Shown: piece by piece, positions 1 through 8,290 of the stretch
Layout of the letters: every line of letters starts with the position of its first letter
How positions within the stretch are numbered: position 1 is the first letter of the stretch
From: Russula earlei
Lineage: Eukaryota; Basidiomycota; Agaricomycetes; Russulales; Russulaceae
Reading direction: 5' to 3'
NCBI GenBank assembly: GCA_025769875.1
Contig: JAGFNK010001182.1
Span: 1 to 13,573 of the forward strand
DNA length: 13,573 nt
Program-made: the position numbers and the translations under genes
The notes under the pieces: generated by a model
The model's database searches: none
What the model saw: the letters and a program-made list of their open reading frames with translations, nothing else
Told to the model about the DNA's origin: nothing

Positions 1-2
1 TT

Positions 3-548
3 CTGCTCAGAAAAGCAGGATGGGATCAGAATTCACCAGGAGCAGTCGAAGCCTATAAAGCTGGACTGATCACCTGGCTGGTATGACGAATTTAGAATTG
101 GACCAGTCAGAGACATACCTGCCATCAATGATCTACAAGCATGGGTCAATGCTGCCAGGGAAGAACAAGCCAGAGACCAGCTTATGAAAGCTAATATTGG
201 ATCTGGAGGTGGATTGTTGACCACCAGAGAAAATCCCATGAAATCCCTACAGGCAGGGAAAGGTGAAACCAAAGAGACCCCAATGCTATGGAAGTGGACT
301 CAGTATCCACTGATGCAGCAAGGACCAAGTGTTGTCCTCCTCTGACAGAGGAGAAGAAGAAACTGCTAGCAGAAGGAAAATGCTTTATCTGCAAGAAGGC
401 AGGGCACATTAGCTGGAACTGTCCTGACAAGGACAGAGTCAAGAAGAAATCAAGTAACCCAAGGGACAAAGGAAAGGCTCGAGCTCTGGAAACAGAGAAG
501 GAGGATGACTCAGGGCACAGTGGAAACAAAAGCATTGTCTCTGGATGA
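3..548 (+). pseudogene. gag: Gag C-terminal part with CCHC zinc knuckle (chromovirus)
   Basis: Gag packages the element RNA in a virus-like particle. The frame starting at base 3 reads a Gag-like stretch containing EAYKAGL. It passes by frameshift into a frame containing INDLQAWVNAAREEQARDQL, and then into the frame of 288-548. The last part holds the typical NAMEVD segment before the knuckle and a clean CX2CX4HX4C motif at 381-422 (CFICKKAGHISWNC), followed by a lysine-rich tail. The N-terminal part lies upstream of the window. Frameshifts and an in-frame TGA at 264-266 make it a pseudogene. The zinc knuckle call is firm; the joining of the upstream frames is inference. Confidence 0.8.
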
Positions 549-737
549 TCTACATCTCCCCCTCCTACCTACAACAAGAGCTCCTCCTCTGCATCCATAA
601 AGAAGATGTCCACCAAACAGAAGGAGGACTTATTGGAAGAACTGATGGAACAGGGTTTTTAGGAACACCTAAGTCAATGGCCTGGCTTAGGAAGAATAGT
701 GTGTTGCAAGTGTACATTAGAAGACTGAATGCTATGA

Positions 738-1106
738 ATATTCCCATTCACTTTCATCACTGCACACACGACAGCTGAGGAATCTGCTCTACTAGACAGT
801 GGAGCAACTGAGAACTTCATCAATCACTCAGCTTGGAAAAGACTGAAGATTGGGAAACAAGAACTACATGAACCCATGATAGTACGAAATGTTGATGGAA
901 CCCAGAATAAGCAAGGGGAGCTCACCCATTACTGCTGGCTTCACATCCAATACAAGGAGAAGGAGAGCTTGCAAAAGTTCTATCTCACAGATTTAGGAAT
1001 GGATTGGGTCATCCTGGGATATCCCTTTCTATATGAATTTGACCCCACCATCAACTGGAAGAAAGGACAGCTGATTGAAGGAGCTGTACAAATTGAGACT
1101 GCTTGA
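738..1106 (+). pseudogene. pol: Retropepsin-like aspartic protease domain (chromovirus pol)
   Basis: The open frame has the retropepsin signature LLDSGATENFI, with the catalytic Asp codon at 795-797. It is followed by about 100 residues with family-like features, including a late hydrophobic WVILGYPFL segment, the counterpart of the ILG motif of such proteases. It would cut Gag-Pol into mature proteins inside the particle. A usable ATG at 876 lies after the active site, so the real protein must have been read through from further upstream. The segment at 545-780 is a poorly conserved linker in a different frame; its RLNAMNIPIHF stretch appears to lead into the protease by frameshift. The domain itself is not broken, but it is isolated between frameshifts. 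Confidence 0.82.
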
Positions 1107-1168
1107 TACAAGTACCTGGATCTCTATGTCGCAAATATCCAAAGCGAGCAAGAGATGAAAGTTGACAA

Positions 1169-2165
1169 TTGAAGGAGGGGGAAGCCATTTACCTACACAA
1201 GACAACTATTGCTCAGAGATGGGCCCAGCAGTCGATTGAACCACAGAAGGAGAGGACCCCCTTGCCAATGTTCCAAAGCAATTTCCACCACTTTGCAGAT
1301 GTCTTCTCAGAAGAGAAATCCCAGAGGTTCCCACCACCAAGGGAATCAGATATGCAGATAGAGCTGTTACCTGACACACCAAAGGAGCTAAACTGCAAAG
1401 TGTACCCCCTGACACAAGATGAACAAGAATACCTCAAGAAATTCCTAGCTGATGAAGTAGAAAAGCAATACATCACTCCAGGTCCATCCAGCTACACATC
1501 TCCAGTGTTCTTCATCAGTAAGAAGGACGGCAAGGAGAAAAGAATCATTGTGGACTATTGATGACTAAATCAGTGGAGCAGATGAGACAATGAACCTTTA
1601 CCACATCTGGAACAAGAGGTGGAAAGACTTCGAGGAAAGAAGGTGTTCTCAAAGTTCAATATATGATGGGGATACAATAATGTACAATTGGCAGAAGGAG
1701 ATTGCTGGAAAGCAGCCTTCAAGATGCCATATAGAACATACCTGCCCAATGTCATGTATTTTGGGCTCAAGAATGTGCCAGCCTTCTTTACTAGGCTGAT
1801 GAGATGAGACTTCAGTGACTGGCTGGACTGATGGGCAGAATACACTGTCAACTATCTGGATGACTTTGGAATTGCCACAGGGGACAGTCCCAAACAGCTA
1901 GAAATCCATGAGCAATGTATCAGCAAGCTACTTATGCTGATGCAGAAGAAGTCATACTTCCTGAAACCCAAGAAGTGCCAGTTCATGGTGCAGAAATTAA
2001 CCATGCTGGGTTGGGACATAGATGAAGGGAAGATAAAGATTGAGGCCTCCAAGGTCCAAGGAATCATGGACTGGCCTAGGGAAATCAAGGATGTGCATGA
2101 AGTGTGCAAAGTCATGGGAGTCCTCAGCTACAATAGGGCTTTTATCTGAGGGTTCAGCCAGATTG
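1169..2165 (+). pseudogene. pol: Reverse transcriptase domain (chromovirus pol)
   Basis: Frame 2 carries RT landmarks in order: a leader with FADVFSEE, SYTSPVFFISKKDGKEKR, VDY followed by two TGA codons and LN (family form VDYRxLN), PLP, LRGKKVFSKF, WGYNN, WKAAF, YRTYLPNVMYFGLKNVPAFF and the catalytic YLDD at 1853-1864. It then reads LGWDIDEGKIKIEASKV. The enzyme copies element RNA into DNA. In-frame TGA codons at 1559, 1562, 1664, 1805, 1829 and 2147 fall where arginine is expected or plausible. Catalytic residues are kept, so the family call is firm, but the gene is non-functional. A frameshift near 2160 passes the reading to the RNase H frame. Confidence 0.92.
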
Positions 2166-2834
2166 CTTGCTCGACCCATTATTGCCTTGACAAAGACAGG
2201 AGTACCATTTGAATGGACTCAAGAATGCAAAGATGCTCTGGAATGACTCATCCAGATATTATCTTCCAACCCTATCCTGCTCCATCCTGATGAGCAGTGA
2301 CCCTTTGAATTGGAAGTAGATGTGTCCAACTATGCTATTGGAGCAGTGCTATTCCAGAAGGACAAACAAGGAAAGAGAAGGCTGATAGGATACTTCTCTG
2401 CAGCCTTGAAACAAGCAGAAAAGAACTACAACATATGGGACAAAGAGTTCTTAGCCATGGTGCAAGCCTTGAAGTACTGGAGACACCTGCTCATGGGAGC
2501 AAAGCACAAGGTGGTGGTCTATACAGACCATGCAAACCTGTTGCATTACTGACACCCTCAGTGTATAAATGGTTGAGTGGCAAGATACATTACCTTCTTG
2601 GCTGACTTTGACTTGGAGCTGAAACACCAGGCAGGGGCAAGGAACAAAGCAGATGCCCTGTCCAGGAGACCTGACCTTGACAATGGACAAGGGGATAAAG
2701 AAGAAGTGGTCATGTTACCTGACCACCTTTTTATTCAAATAATGCATACTACTGCATTAGAAGAACAGATAAAGAACCAACAAGGGGAAGAAAGTCACCA
2801 ACTAAAGTTACTTGATTGGGTACAGAGACACTGA
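2166..2834 (+). pseudogene. pol: RNase H domain and connection to integrase (chromovirus pol)
   Basis: The frame reads ARPIIALTKTGVPFEWT, then HPDEQ-stop-PFELEVDVSNYAIGAVL, the first RNase H aspartate region. It continues with NYNIWDKEFLAMVQAL (acidic residue) and VVYTDHANLLHY (third acidic residue). It then reads VARYITFLADFDLELKHQAG and NKADALSRRPD, the usual end of the gypsy RNase H. The enzyme degrades RNA in the RNA/DNA hybrid during reverse transcription. TGA stops at 2244, 2298, 2550 and 2574 each sit at a position where arginine is expected, for example before HPQ and before VARYI. The frame then ends at 2832-2834. Confidence 0.9.
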
Positions 2835-3216
2835 CTGGAGAAGTGACATTGCTTATGGTGGAAGAATGAAGCCTTGGTGGTTACAGGTGACAAAGGGACC
2901 CACAGGACATTACTGGAACAGTATCATGACAGTCTGTCCCACAGCAGGGCATCCAGGGAATGCTAAGACATTACTGGGAATAATGCAATACTACTGGTGG
3001 CCCACCATGAGGCATTTTGTTGATTGATATGTGGAAGGATGCGCAGTTTGCCAAAGTAACAAGTCAAACACTCATCCAAGTCGACCTCCCCTGTATCCCA
3101 TACCACCAGAAGAAGGGGCTACTCCCTTCTTGACTCTCAGCATGGACTTTGTGGTCAAATTACCAAAGTTGAAAGGATATGACAGTATATTGACTGTCAC
3201 TGACCATGATTGTACA
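2835..3216 (+). pseudogene. pol: Integrase zinc-binding domain and start of catalytic core, truncated (chromovirus pol)
   Basis: The HHCC zinc domain is recognisable. YHDS at about 2920 and AGHPGNAKTLLGIMQYYWW (in a shifted frame) hold the two histidine positions, and EGCAVCQ holds the cysteine pair. It is followed by SMDFVVKLPKLKGYDSIL and VTDHDCT, the beginning of the DDE core with its first aspartate. A TGA at 3025-3027 replaces the expected arginine after FVD. The reading stops making gypsy sense at 3216, where minus-strand copia sequence begins, so the rest of the DDE core is absent. The N-terminal domain would have bound LTR DNA during integration. Confidence 0.87.
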
Positions 3217-4194
3217 GTATCAGCAAATATAGAATGCATGATTTAAATGATCCTCTTAGGGATTGGCAGCATGTTGCGACGACTTAGTGACTGCAAAGGC
3301 TATGTCTGGACGCGTTCCAAGCATTATGTATAGGAGTGATCCTATAACTTGCTGGAATTTTGACCGCAAGGCTGGGTCAGCAACGGAAGTGTTGGGAGAG
3401 GGGTGATAGCCCTCTGGTAACAGAGTAGGAGCAGGGTTTGCGTTAAGCAAGTTGAAACACTGCAGCACTTTCTTTAGGTATTCAGTCTGGTCCAGGTGTA
3501 TCTGGCCGGACTTGCGTTGAATGTGCATGCGTAGAAATTCTTGGGCATCAGCCCAGATCTTCGACATTCCCAGAGCTTCATGAAGCGCTCCTTTGTTTTA
3601 TTATTTGTTTTTTGTCTGCTCCAAAGAAGAGTACATCATCTAACATAGACGATGGCTATGATGCTCTTGTCTTTACTAACAAAGAGCCCAGAGTCAGACA
3701 TAAGGCGAATAAGGCTGAGCGAGGCCATGGACTTGTCAAGGGCTTTCCACCATGCAAGTGCCAGCTTGCTTGAGTCCATATATTGCGCGTTTAAGGCGCA
3801 TGACTTTATGCTCTTGGCCTTTTATTTTGAAGCCCTCAGGGCTGCTCCATATAGAGCTCTTCATCGAGCTCACCATAGAGAAAGGCAGTCTTGACGTCTA
3901 GTCCGCTAATGTGCCAAGTTTTTGAGCGCTGCAAGTGCAATCATCAGGCAGGACTGTCTCAAACCGTACCACGGGTGAGAATATTTCATCATAGTCAATG
4001 CCTTCTACTTGGGAGAAGCCTTTGGCGACTAGTCTGGCTTTTTTACGACCATCAGACTTAAGGTCGAATACCCATCTGTTTTTAATTATTTTGCGATATT
4101 TGGGAGGATCAACTAGTTGAAAGACTTTGCATCTGCGGAGGGATTCCAACTCCTCGTGACAAGCATCTTTCCACTCCTTTTGGAGCTTCACTTG
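3217..4194 (-). pseudogene. pol: Reverse transcriptase domain of the copia element, broken and truncated
   Basis: Minus-strand reading gives LQKEWKDACHEELESL, the typical start of the copia RT. NRWVFDLKSDGRKKARLVAKG, VEGIDYDEIFSPVVRFET and then, across frameshifts, SGLDVKTAFLYGELDEE, MEQP, LKRAIYGLKQA and YVDDVLFF follow. The last part, 3256-3567, reads DAQEFLRM, QTEYLKKVLQCFNLL and IGSLLYIMLGTRPDIAFAV. The YVDD codons are at 3647-3635, with one extra base (3641) between V and D. Several other frameshifts lie between 3570 and 4190, and a TGA follows MEQP. The RNase H domain that should follow is gone. The enzyme would have copied the element RNA into cDNA; it cannot work as it stands. Confidence 0.9.
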
Positions 4195-4950
4195 GCATTC
4201 GCAGAATGTCCCTAAAGGTCCATTTGCGAATCTTCACAGTATCAGGTGCTTCTGAACTTAGTGGAACTGCTTGGGCAAGCAGATAGTTCAGAAATTTGAC
4301 TCCCCCTTCCCTTGCTAGACGTAGAATGTCTTCTACCTCATCCTCAGAGGCTTGCAGCGGTTGATCGTCAAGGACGACAGGAGGGTAAGGGCCTGGTATG
4401 GCCAATCCTGATGTACTATCCCTCACCAGAGCTACCAGGTTGGTTTTCTGTCATTGTTCTCCATGTGCATGTGTGCCGAACAGTCTTTTTCCACTTCTGT
4501 GGGGTGTCTGCATTCACCATAGACGTTGCCTGGATGGGTAGGTACTTTCCTCAACCGCTGAGACCTTCGAAGAGGTACAGGTTCTTCAACAGGAGGAGGG
4601 GACGGTGTAGGAGGGATGGGCGTTTGCTCGCGTTCCTCTTCTTCTGGCGCCTGTATAGGCTGCTCATCGTCCTCACTTTTGATTGTAGGGAATGGGTCAG
4701 TCAACACCAGGAATGGTGTCTTCGACAGGTTGTTGTGGTAGTTCCTCATGCGGTTCATTAATCCGTGTGGTACCTTTAGTGCGCGCTTTGTCGCATTTGG
4801 GGTACAGGGTCTCATCGTACAGGGTGGTAGCATTTGTGTAAAGCGTATTATTTGGGAGCCTCATAAAGAGTGAGGCTTTGATCCCCTCAGTATGACCAAG
4901 GTAGATCATTAGCTCGCTTTTGGGCGAAAGCTTATTGACTCGACAGCTTT
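4195..4950 (-). pseudogene. pol: Integrase C-terminal part and integrase-RT linker (copia)
   Basis: The frames at 4697-4978 and 4432-4833 read VNKLSPKSELMIYLGHTEG, MRLPNNTLYTNATTLYDETL (the conserved region after the copia integrase core) and a disordered acidic/proline linker with PIPPTPSPPPVEEPVPLRRS followed by QRLRKVPTHPGNVYGE. The frame at 4109-4426 continues with a linker and KIRKWTFRDILRMPSEA, which leads into RT. RRSQR.RK is the usual basic element before the copia RT. Each change of frame needs one small insertion or deletion, at about 4945, 4720-4760, 4430 and 4200. No in-frame protein could span the region without these being corrected, so this is a decayed segment. Confidence 0.83.
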
Positions 4951-5779
4951 TCTGGTATAGTGCACATATGCACCGCAACCAAATACTCTGAGGTGTGAGA
5001 TATCAGGGACCTCGTTCTTTAGGACTTCGTAGGGTGTACGCCATTGAAGGCGTCTGGCAGGTGTCCTATTGTAACAGTGTGTCCCATGATTCACTGCAAA
5101 TTCCCACCAGGAGGGAGGTAGACAAGCTTCAAGGCACATTGCCTGAGCTTTGTCCATTACAGTGCGCATAAAGCGCTCTGCGCGTCCATTCTGTTGTGGA
5201 GTGTATGGGGCACTTTGTAGGATTTTAATTCCTTCGTCCTTTAGGACGTTATCAAAGGCCTCGGATTTGTACTCTCCACCAGCATCGGACATCCACTCTT
5301 TGATTCCTGCTTTGTATTGGTTTTTGACCATAGCAAGGAATTGCTTGACGGCCATAATGGTCGACTTTTTATTTTTCAAGAGTGTAATCCATGCATAGGA
5401 GGAATAATCGTCAATGAAGCTGATGAAATATTCGTACTCATGATATGACTTCACAGGGAAACTCTTAAGGTCCGAGTGTATATGCTCGAACGGTGCGGAA
5501 GCACGAGTTTCAGAAGGGGGGTGCACAGATGCAGGCATCTTGCCTTGCGCGCAGCCAGGACATACCAGGCTGTTCCTGAGGGATTTTCAGGTCTTCAGGG
5601 AGACCCTTGGTATGTGTCTTTGCACGTGTTACGACATCCTTGGATGGGTGGCCAAGGCATCGGTGAATGACATCATAATCTACTGCGTAGATAAGAGAAT
5701 GTGCTTGCACGCTTTCAATTGAGGTGTCTAACCAATACATGGTTTGACCCGGGAATAAGGGGTAAGAGGACAGGATTAT
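4951..5779 (-). pseudogene. pol: GAG-pre-integrase and DDE integrase core (copia)
   Basis: First comes the pre-integrase zinc segment: VIHRCLGHPSKDVVTRAK in one frame, then CPGCAQGKM in another after a one-base shift near 5560. The catalytic core follows: HIHSDL (first Asp), FISFIDDYSSYAWI, MSDAGGEYKSEAF (second Asp) and TPQQNGRAERFMRTVMDKAQ (Glu). It ends with WWEFAVNHGTHCYNRTPARR and the HLRVFGCGAYVH block. All three catalytic acidic residues are present. Integrase joins the linear cDNA ends to chromosomal DNA in the nucleus. A TGA at about 5780 separates it from the protease frame, and a frameshift near 4945 cuts off the tail. The core alone, 4909-5538, is the best-preserved stretch of the element. 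Confidence 0.91.
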
Positions 5780-6964
5780 TCATCCGTCCTCTCTTAGGGA
5801 AATATGATTTCTATTCCCTAATGCATGCATCCCTTGTTGTAAAAACTCCCCCATGGATAATATCCGAGTGTTAATTTTCGGAATATATAGAACAGGAGAA
5901 ATGCACGTGACAACCATTTTAGAGTTGACAGTGTGCCAAAGCAACACAGCACCTTTGCCTTCCACATATATTGTGTTATCGGCAGTTTTAACAGGGGATC
6001 TTTCATGCGGCAAAGCCGGCGTATACTCTATAAAGTCTTTTATTTCGAAGGTGAAGTGTGCTGACGCGCCAGAGTCTAGGAGCCATAAGGATCCCATTTT
6101 ACTCAAGTCGTGCTTTCCTCTACATCTCGAACAATTTTTGTTACATTCACTTTGAAGGGAAGTAGTCCCTTCGCTAATTTGTACATTGTGCGATACAAGC
6201 GAACACTTATTAGACATATCTAGCCCGCTTTGGGGCTGGGGAGATGCTAAAAGGTTCTTTAGCGAGTGAAAAGAGAGAGGGAGGCGCACGCACACTTTGT
6301 TATCTTCGGGGTCGCTGCCCCAATCAAGCGCTTCATCCAACGGAGTCGGAGCATGCTCAGGGGTGGCAGCACCTTCTGGGATACCGTCGTATATGTCGAA
6401 TAAATCCGACGTATTAGTTTGCATGAAGTCGCCATCGTCCTGGTCCATAGGCTCAGGGGCGGGCGACGGGAGTTTGACTGCACTTGTCGAGGCAGCGGAT
6501 TGAGTCGAGATCCACTGCTCGAGGGTCTTGACTGTCTGTATAGTGGGAGTTACCCCAAGATCGTCAGCAAGATCAAGCGCTTTGTTTAAGGCCTTGTAAG
6601 GGCCGTGGGTGCATTTGCGAGGGTCAGTGGCAGCTGGGACGGTACGTTGTTGGATCCCCGAGGGACCCAGATGGGCGATAGTGGTAATGGTCGGGAGTGG
6701 GAGTGCGGCAATGTCCGCGATGTGGGAGTGTCCGGGACCATGGCTGTTATCAGCCTTCTCCTTGCCTTTCCCTTTTCCTTTTCCACCGCACTTACCGCGC
6801 TGGCGCTTGTCCTTATCTTCATCACGCTTAGGCTTATTGCCTTGCTGCTGATTGGAGAAGGAGGGGTCACCATGCTCGCGCTTGACAGCGGAAAGCTTCT
6901 GCGTGCTGTGCTTTTTGTTTGTGCCACGATTCACCTCAGTTTGGTATTGAGAGACAATAGCCTC
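5780..6964 (-). pseudogene. gag-pol: Gag tail, spacer and aspartic protease (copia)
   Basis: This is the same frame as the gag at 6965-7561, separated from it by one TGA. It begins VSQYQTEVNRGTNKK and then has a low-complexity basic stretch (GKCGGKGKGKGKEKAD) near 6760-6790. A long acidic/proline spacer of about 200 residues follows, then SLWLLDSGASAHFTFE with the catalytic Asp at 6076-6074 and a protease body ending PVLYIPKINTRILSMGE. The stretch LWLLDSGASxH is the classic copia protease signature. I see no complete CCHC knuckle where copia Gag normally has one; the basic Lys/Gly run may fill that role. The frame is otherwise open for about 390 codons. Confidence 0.88.
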
Positions 6965-7561
6965 TCATACATCCTTTGGACTAAGATCGGCTAGATCATA
7001 GTTCTGAGTGACGATGTGGACAAACATTTCCCATTTCGGGGGAATTGCTGCAAGCATGATGAGCGCCTGTAAGGCATCAGGAATAATGAGGGAGGATGCG
7101 GTGAGACGCTGGAACGCAGCATGTATCTGATCCATTTGTGGGCTAGGATGCTGGCTCGGGTTAATGCGAATGGAAATGGCTTCTTTGAAGTCCTTATAGA
7201 TGCTGGTGGTCGTCGCCATGCCATAAAGGGTATCTAGGCGATTCCAGATAGTCTCAGCGTTATCCAAAGATGTAAGATCTTGTTGGATCGCGATGCTCGA
7301 TCTAAGGACCATATGACCAACTGCCATGTCATTTCCTTTGTTCCATTCTCTCAGGGCTGCAATAGCAGTGGCCTGGGCAGCAATCTCTTTGGGAAGAGGT
7401 GCCTGGGGAAGTCCAGGAAGGACTGGCAATTCAAATGTGCCATTGCAATAACCCCACAGTCCAACGGACATGAGGTAGGCTTTCATAGCCTTTGACCAAA
7501 TACCATAGTTTGCACCATCAAGGATGGGGACAACAGGGGCAGAGGGTTGAGACGACGACAT
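6965..7561 (-). CDS. gag: Copia-type Gag polyprotein N-terminal part (198 aa, ends at TGA)
   Basis: The start ATG at 7561-7559 is the first in frame after the LTR and leader. The protein opens MSSSQPSAPVVPILDGANYG and continues IWSKAMKAYLMSVGLWGYC, the N-terminal pattern of copia Gag (DUF4219/UBN2 type). Further on come ETIWNRLDTLYG, SIYKDFKEAISIRI, LTASSLIIPDALQALIMLAAIP and WEMFVHIVTQ, also typical. It would assemble into cytoplasmic particles that package element RNA. It ends KDV-stop, but the same frame goes on EAIVSQYQTE, so the TGA is probably a mutated CGA arginine codon rather than the natural end. A programmed stop is possible but less likely. Confidence 0.88.
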   Translation of the reverse strand: MSSSQPSAPVVPILDGANYGIWSKAMKAYLMSVGLWGYCNGTFELPVLPGLPQAPLPKEIAAQATAIAALREWNKGNDMAVGHMVLRSSIAIQQDLTSLDNAETIWNRLDTLYGMATTTSIYKDFKEAISIRINPSQHPSPQMDQIHAAFQRLTASSLIIPDALQALIMLAAIPPKWEMFVHIVTQNYDLADLSPKDV

Positions 7562-8045
7562 TGTAGCTGTTAGAAGAGGGCTTAGAGGTTGTCAGTAAGA
7601 GTATTTGTATTCAAACAAGCCAACATAGTCTCCCCATAGGGTAGACTAGCTCGCTGCAGCATGCAGGCTTCAGGGATGCTTCACCATCATTGCAGCCGAT
7701 GAAGGTGCATGGCTTGCAGGGCCCATAACCTGTTGCGCAGCATAGAGCGCAGCTAACAGGCCAAGCAACCCACCTTAGAGGTTGTGCTAATGCTCAAGTG
7801 ATATTGGGGTGTAGAGCGATATGTATACTCGTCTACAAGTATGGTATTTATACCTCTATGACCCAGGGCTGTTCCTAAGTCCAAAAAGAGGTGAGTACAG
7901 GTGTCCACTATATCGCGCATTAAGTGACGCATGATGTGGAAACGTTCTAGACACAGCATAAGGCTGCATCTTGTGATAGATAGTGTAGTATGCGTAACCC
8001 TATTGCCATAAGCGCATATGCTAAAGTTCTGTCTAACACGTAACA
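7562..8045 (-). repeat. 5' LTR and untranslated leader of the copia element
   Basis: The segment lies between the gag ATG and the outer end. The outer end reads TGTTACGTGTTAG on the minus strand, typical for a copia LTR. About 285 nt upstream of the ATG is a TATAAATA box. A second, older copy of the same sequence lies at 11011-11325 and 13117-13129, confirming that it is a repeat. The inner LTR boundary is not resolved: TAACA at 7568-7572 would match the TGTTA end but leaves no room for a primer site before the ATG, while GACA near 7590 is another candidate. The missing 3' LTR prevents a direct comparison. Confidence 0.8.
7846..7853 (-). promoter_or_regulatory. TATA box of the copia LTR promoter
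   Basis: On the minus strand the LTR reads GAGGTATAAATACC, a near-consensus TATA box about 190 nt inside the outer LTR end and about 285 nt upstream of gag. The position fits a U3 promoter driving the genomic RNA. Function is inferred from position and motif only. Confidence 0.55.
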
Positions 8046-8114
8046 TCTATGAGCGGATCTTGAACCTTGTATGAAGGTCTTCGCCTTCTTTGATCCATTT
8101 GGGTTCCGGTTCAA
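8046..8114. other. Unassigned junction segment between copia LTR and chromodomain
   Basis: This 69-bp stretch follows the TGTTA end of the copia LTR and precedes recognisable chromovirus sequence. It holds several CG dinucleotides, unlike the flanking chromovirus, and no frame gives a familiar integrase or chromodomain-linker reading. It may be element-derived linker, filler DNA from repair, or part of another insertion. Confidence 0.4.
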
Positions 8115-8290
8115 CAGCAACAATTTTAGGTTCAAGACAAACTGGAAGGAGGAAACCACTGGAGTATCAAGTCTGGTGGGAAGGATACTCCAAAGCCCAT
8201 AACTCTTGGGAACCAGTAGAGAACATCAAAGTGTCTAGACAAATAGAGGAATACCACAGAAAGAACCCTGCTGCCATATGGGTTATAAGG
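8115..8290 (+). pseudogene. pol: Chromodomain at the C-terminus of chromovirus integrase
   Basis: The frame reads ILGSRQTGRRKPLEYQVWW, then EGYSKAHNSWEPVENIKV and IEEYHRKNPAA. This is the chromodomain pattern: basic turn, LEYxVxWxGY, WEP and a closing helix with the aromatic-cage positions kept. In chromoviruses this domain tethers integrase to histone marks and directs insertion to heterochromatin. The upstream integrase core is missing: plus-strand gypsy sequence ends at 3216 and the copia element lies between. The open frame continues to 8554 in this phase, but beyond about 8290 it no longer looks like pol, and a different frame takes over. Confidence 0.88.

Larger units (their letters stand above)
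3217..8045 (-). mobile_element. Ty1/copia retrotransposon, 3'-truncated, nested in the chromovirus
   Basis: On the minus strand the order is 5' LTR and leader (8045 to 7562), gag (from 7561), protease, GAG-pre-integrase and integrase, then reverse transcriptase. Integrase before RT is diagnostic of Ty1/copia. The element stops inside the end of RT, just after a segment resembling HLNxALYICRY, at about 3217. RNase H and the 3' LTR are missing. The outer end starts TGTTA at 8045. CpG is frequent throughout, unlike the host chromovirus, so this is a younger layer. It carries one clear CGA-to-TGA type stop between gag and the rest, a second TGA before the integrase part, and several single-base frameshifts. 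Confidence 0.92.

Noticed and set aside
4312..4761. Plus-strand open frame of 149 codons
   Set aside because: It lies antisense to the copia integrase-RT linker, whose minus-strand frames carry family motifs; the plus-strand protein has no recognisable pattern.
6605..6994. Plus-strand open frame of 129 codons with a hydrophobic stretch
   Set aside because: It is antisense to the Lys/Gly-rich part of copia Gag; the apparent membrane segment comes from reading AAG/AAA/GGC-type codons backwards.
7568..8045. Exact copia LTR limits set by TGTTA and TAACA
   Set aside because: TAACA at 7568-7572 would leave only six bases before the gag ATG and no room for a primer binding site, so the inner border is left open.
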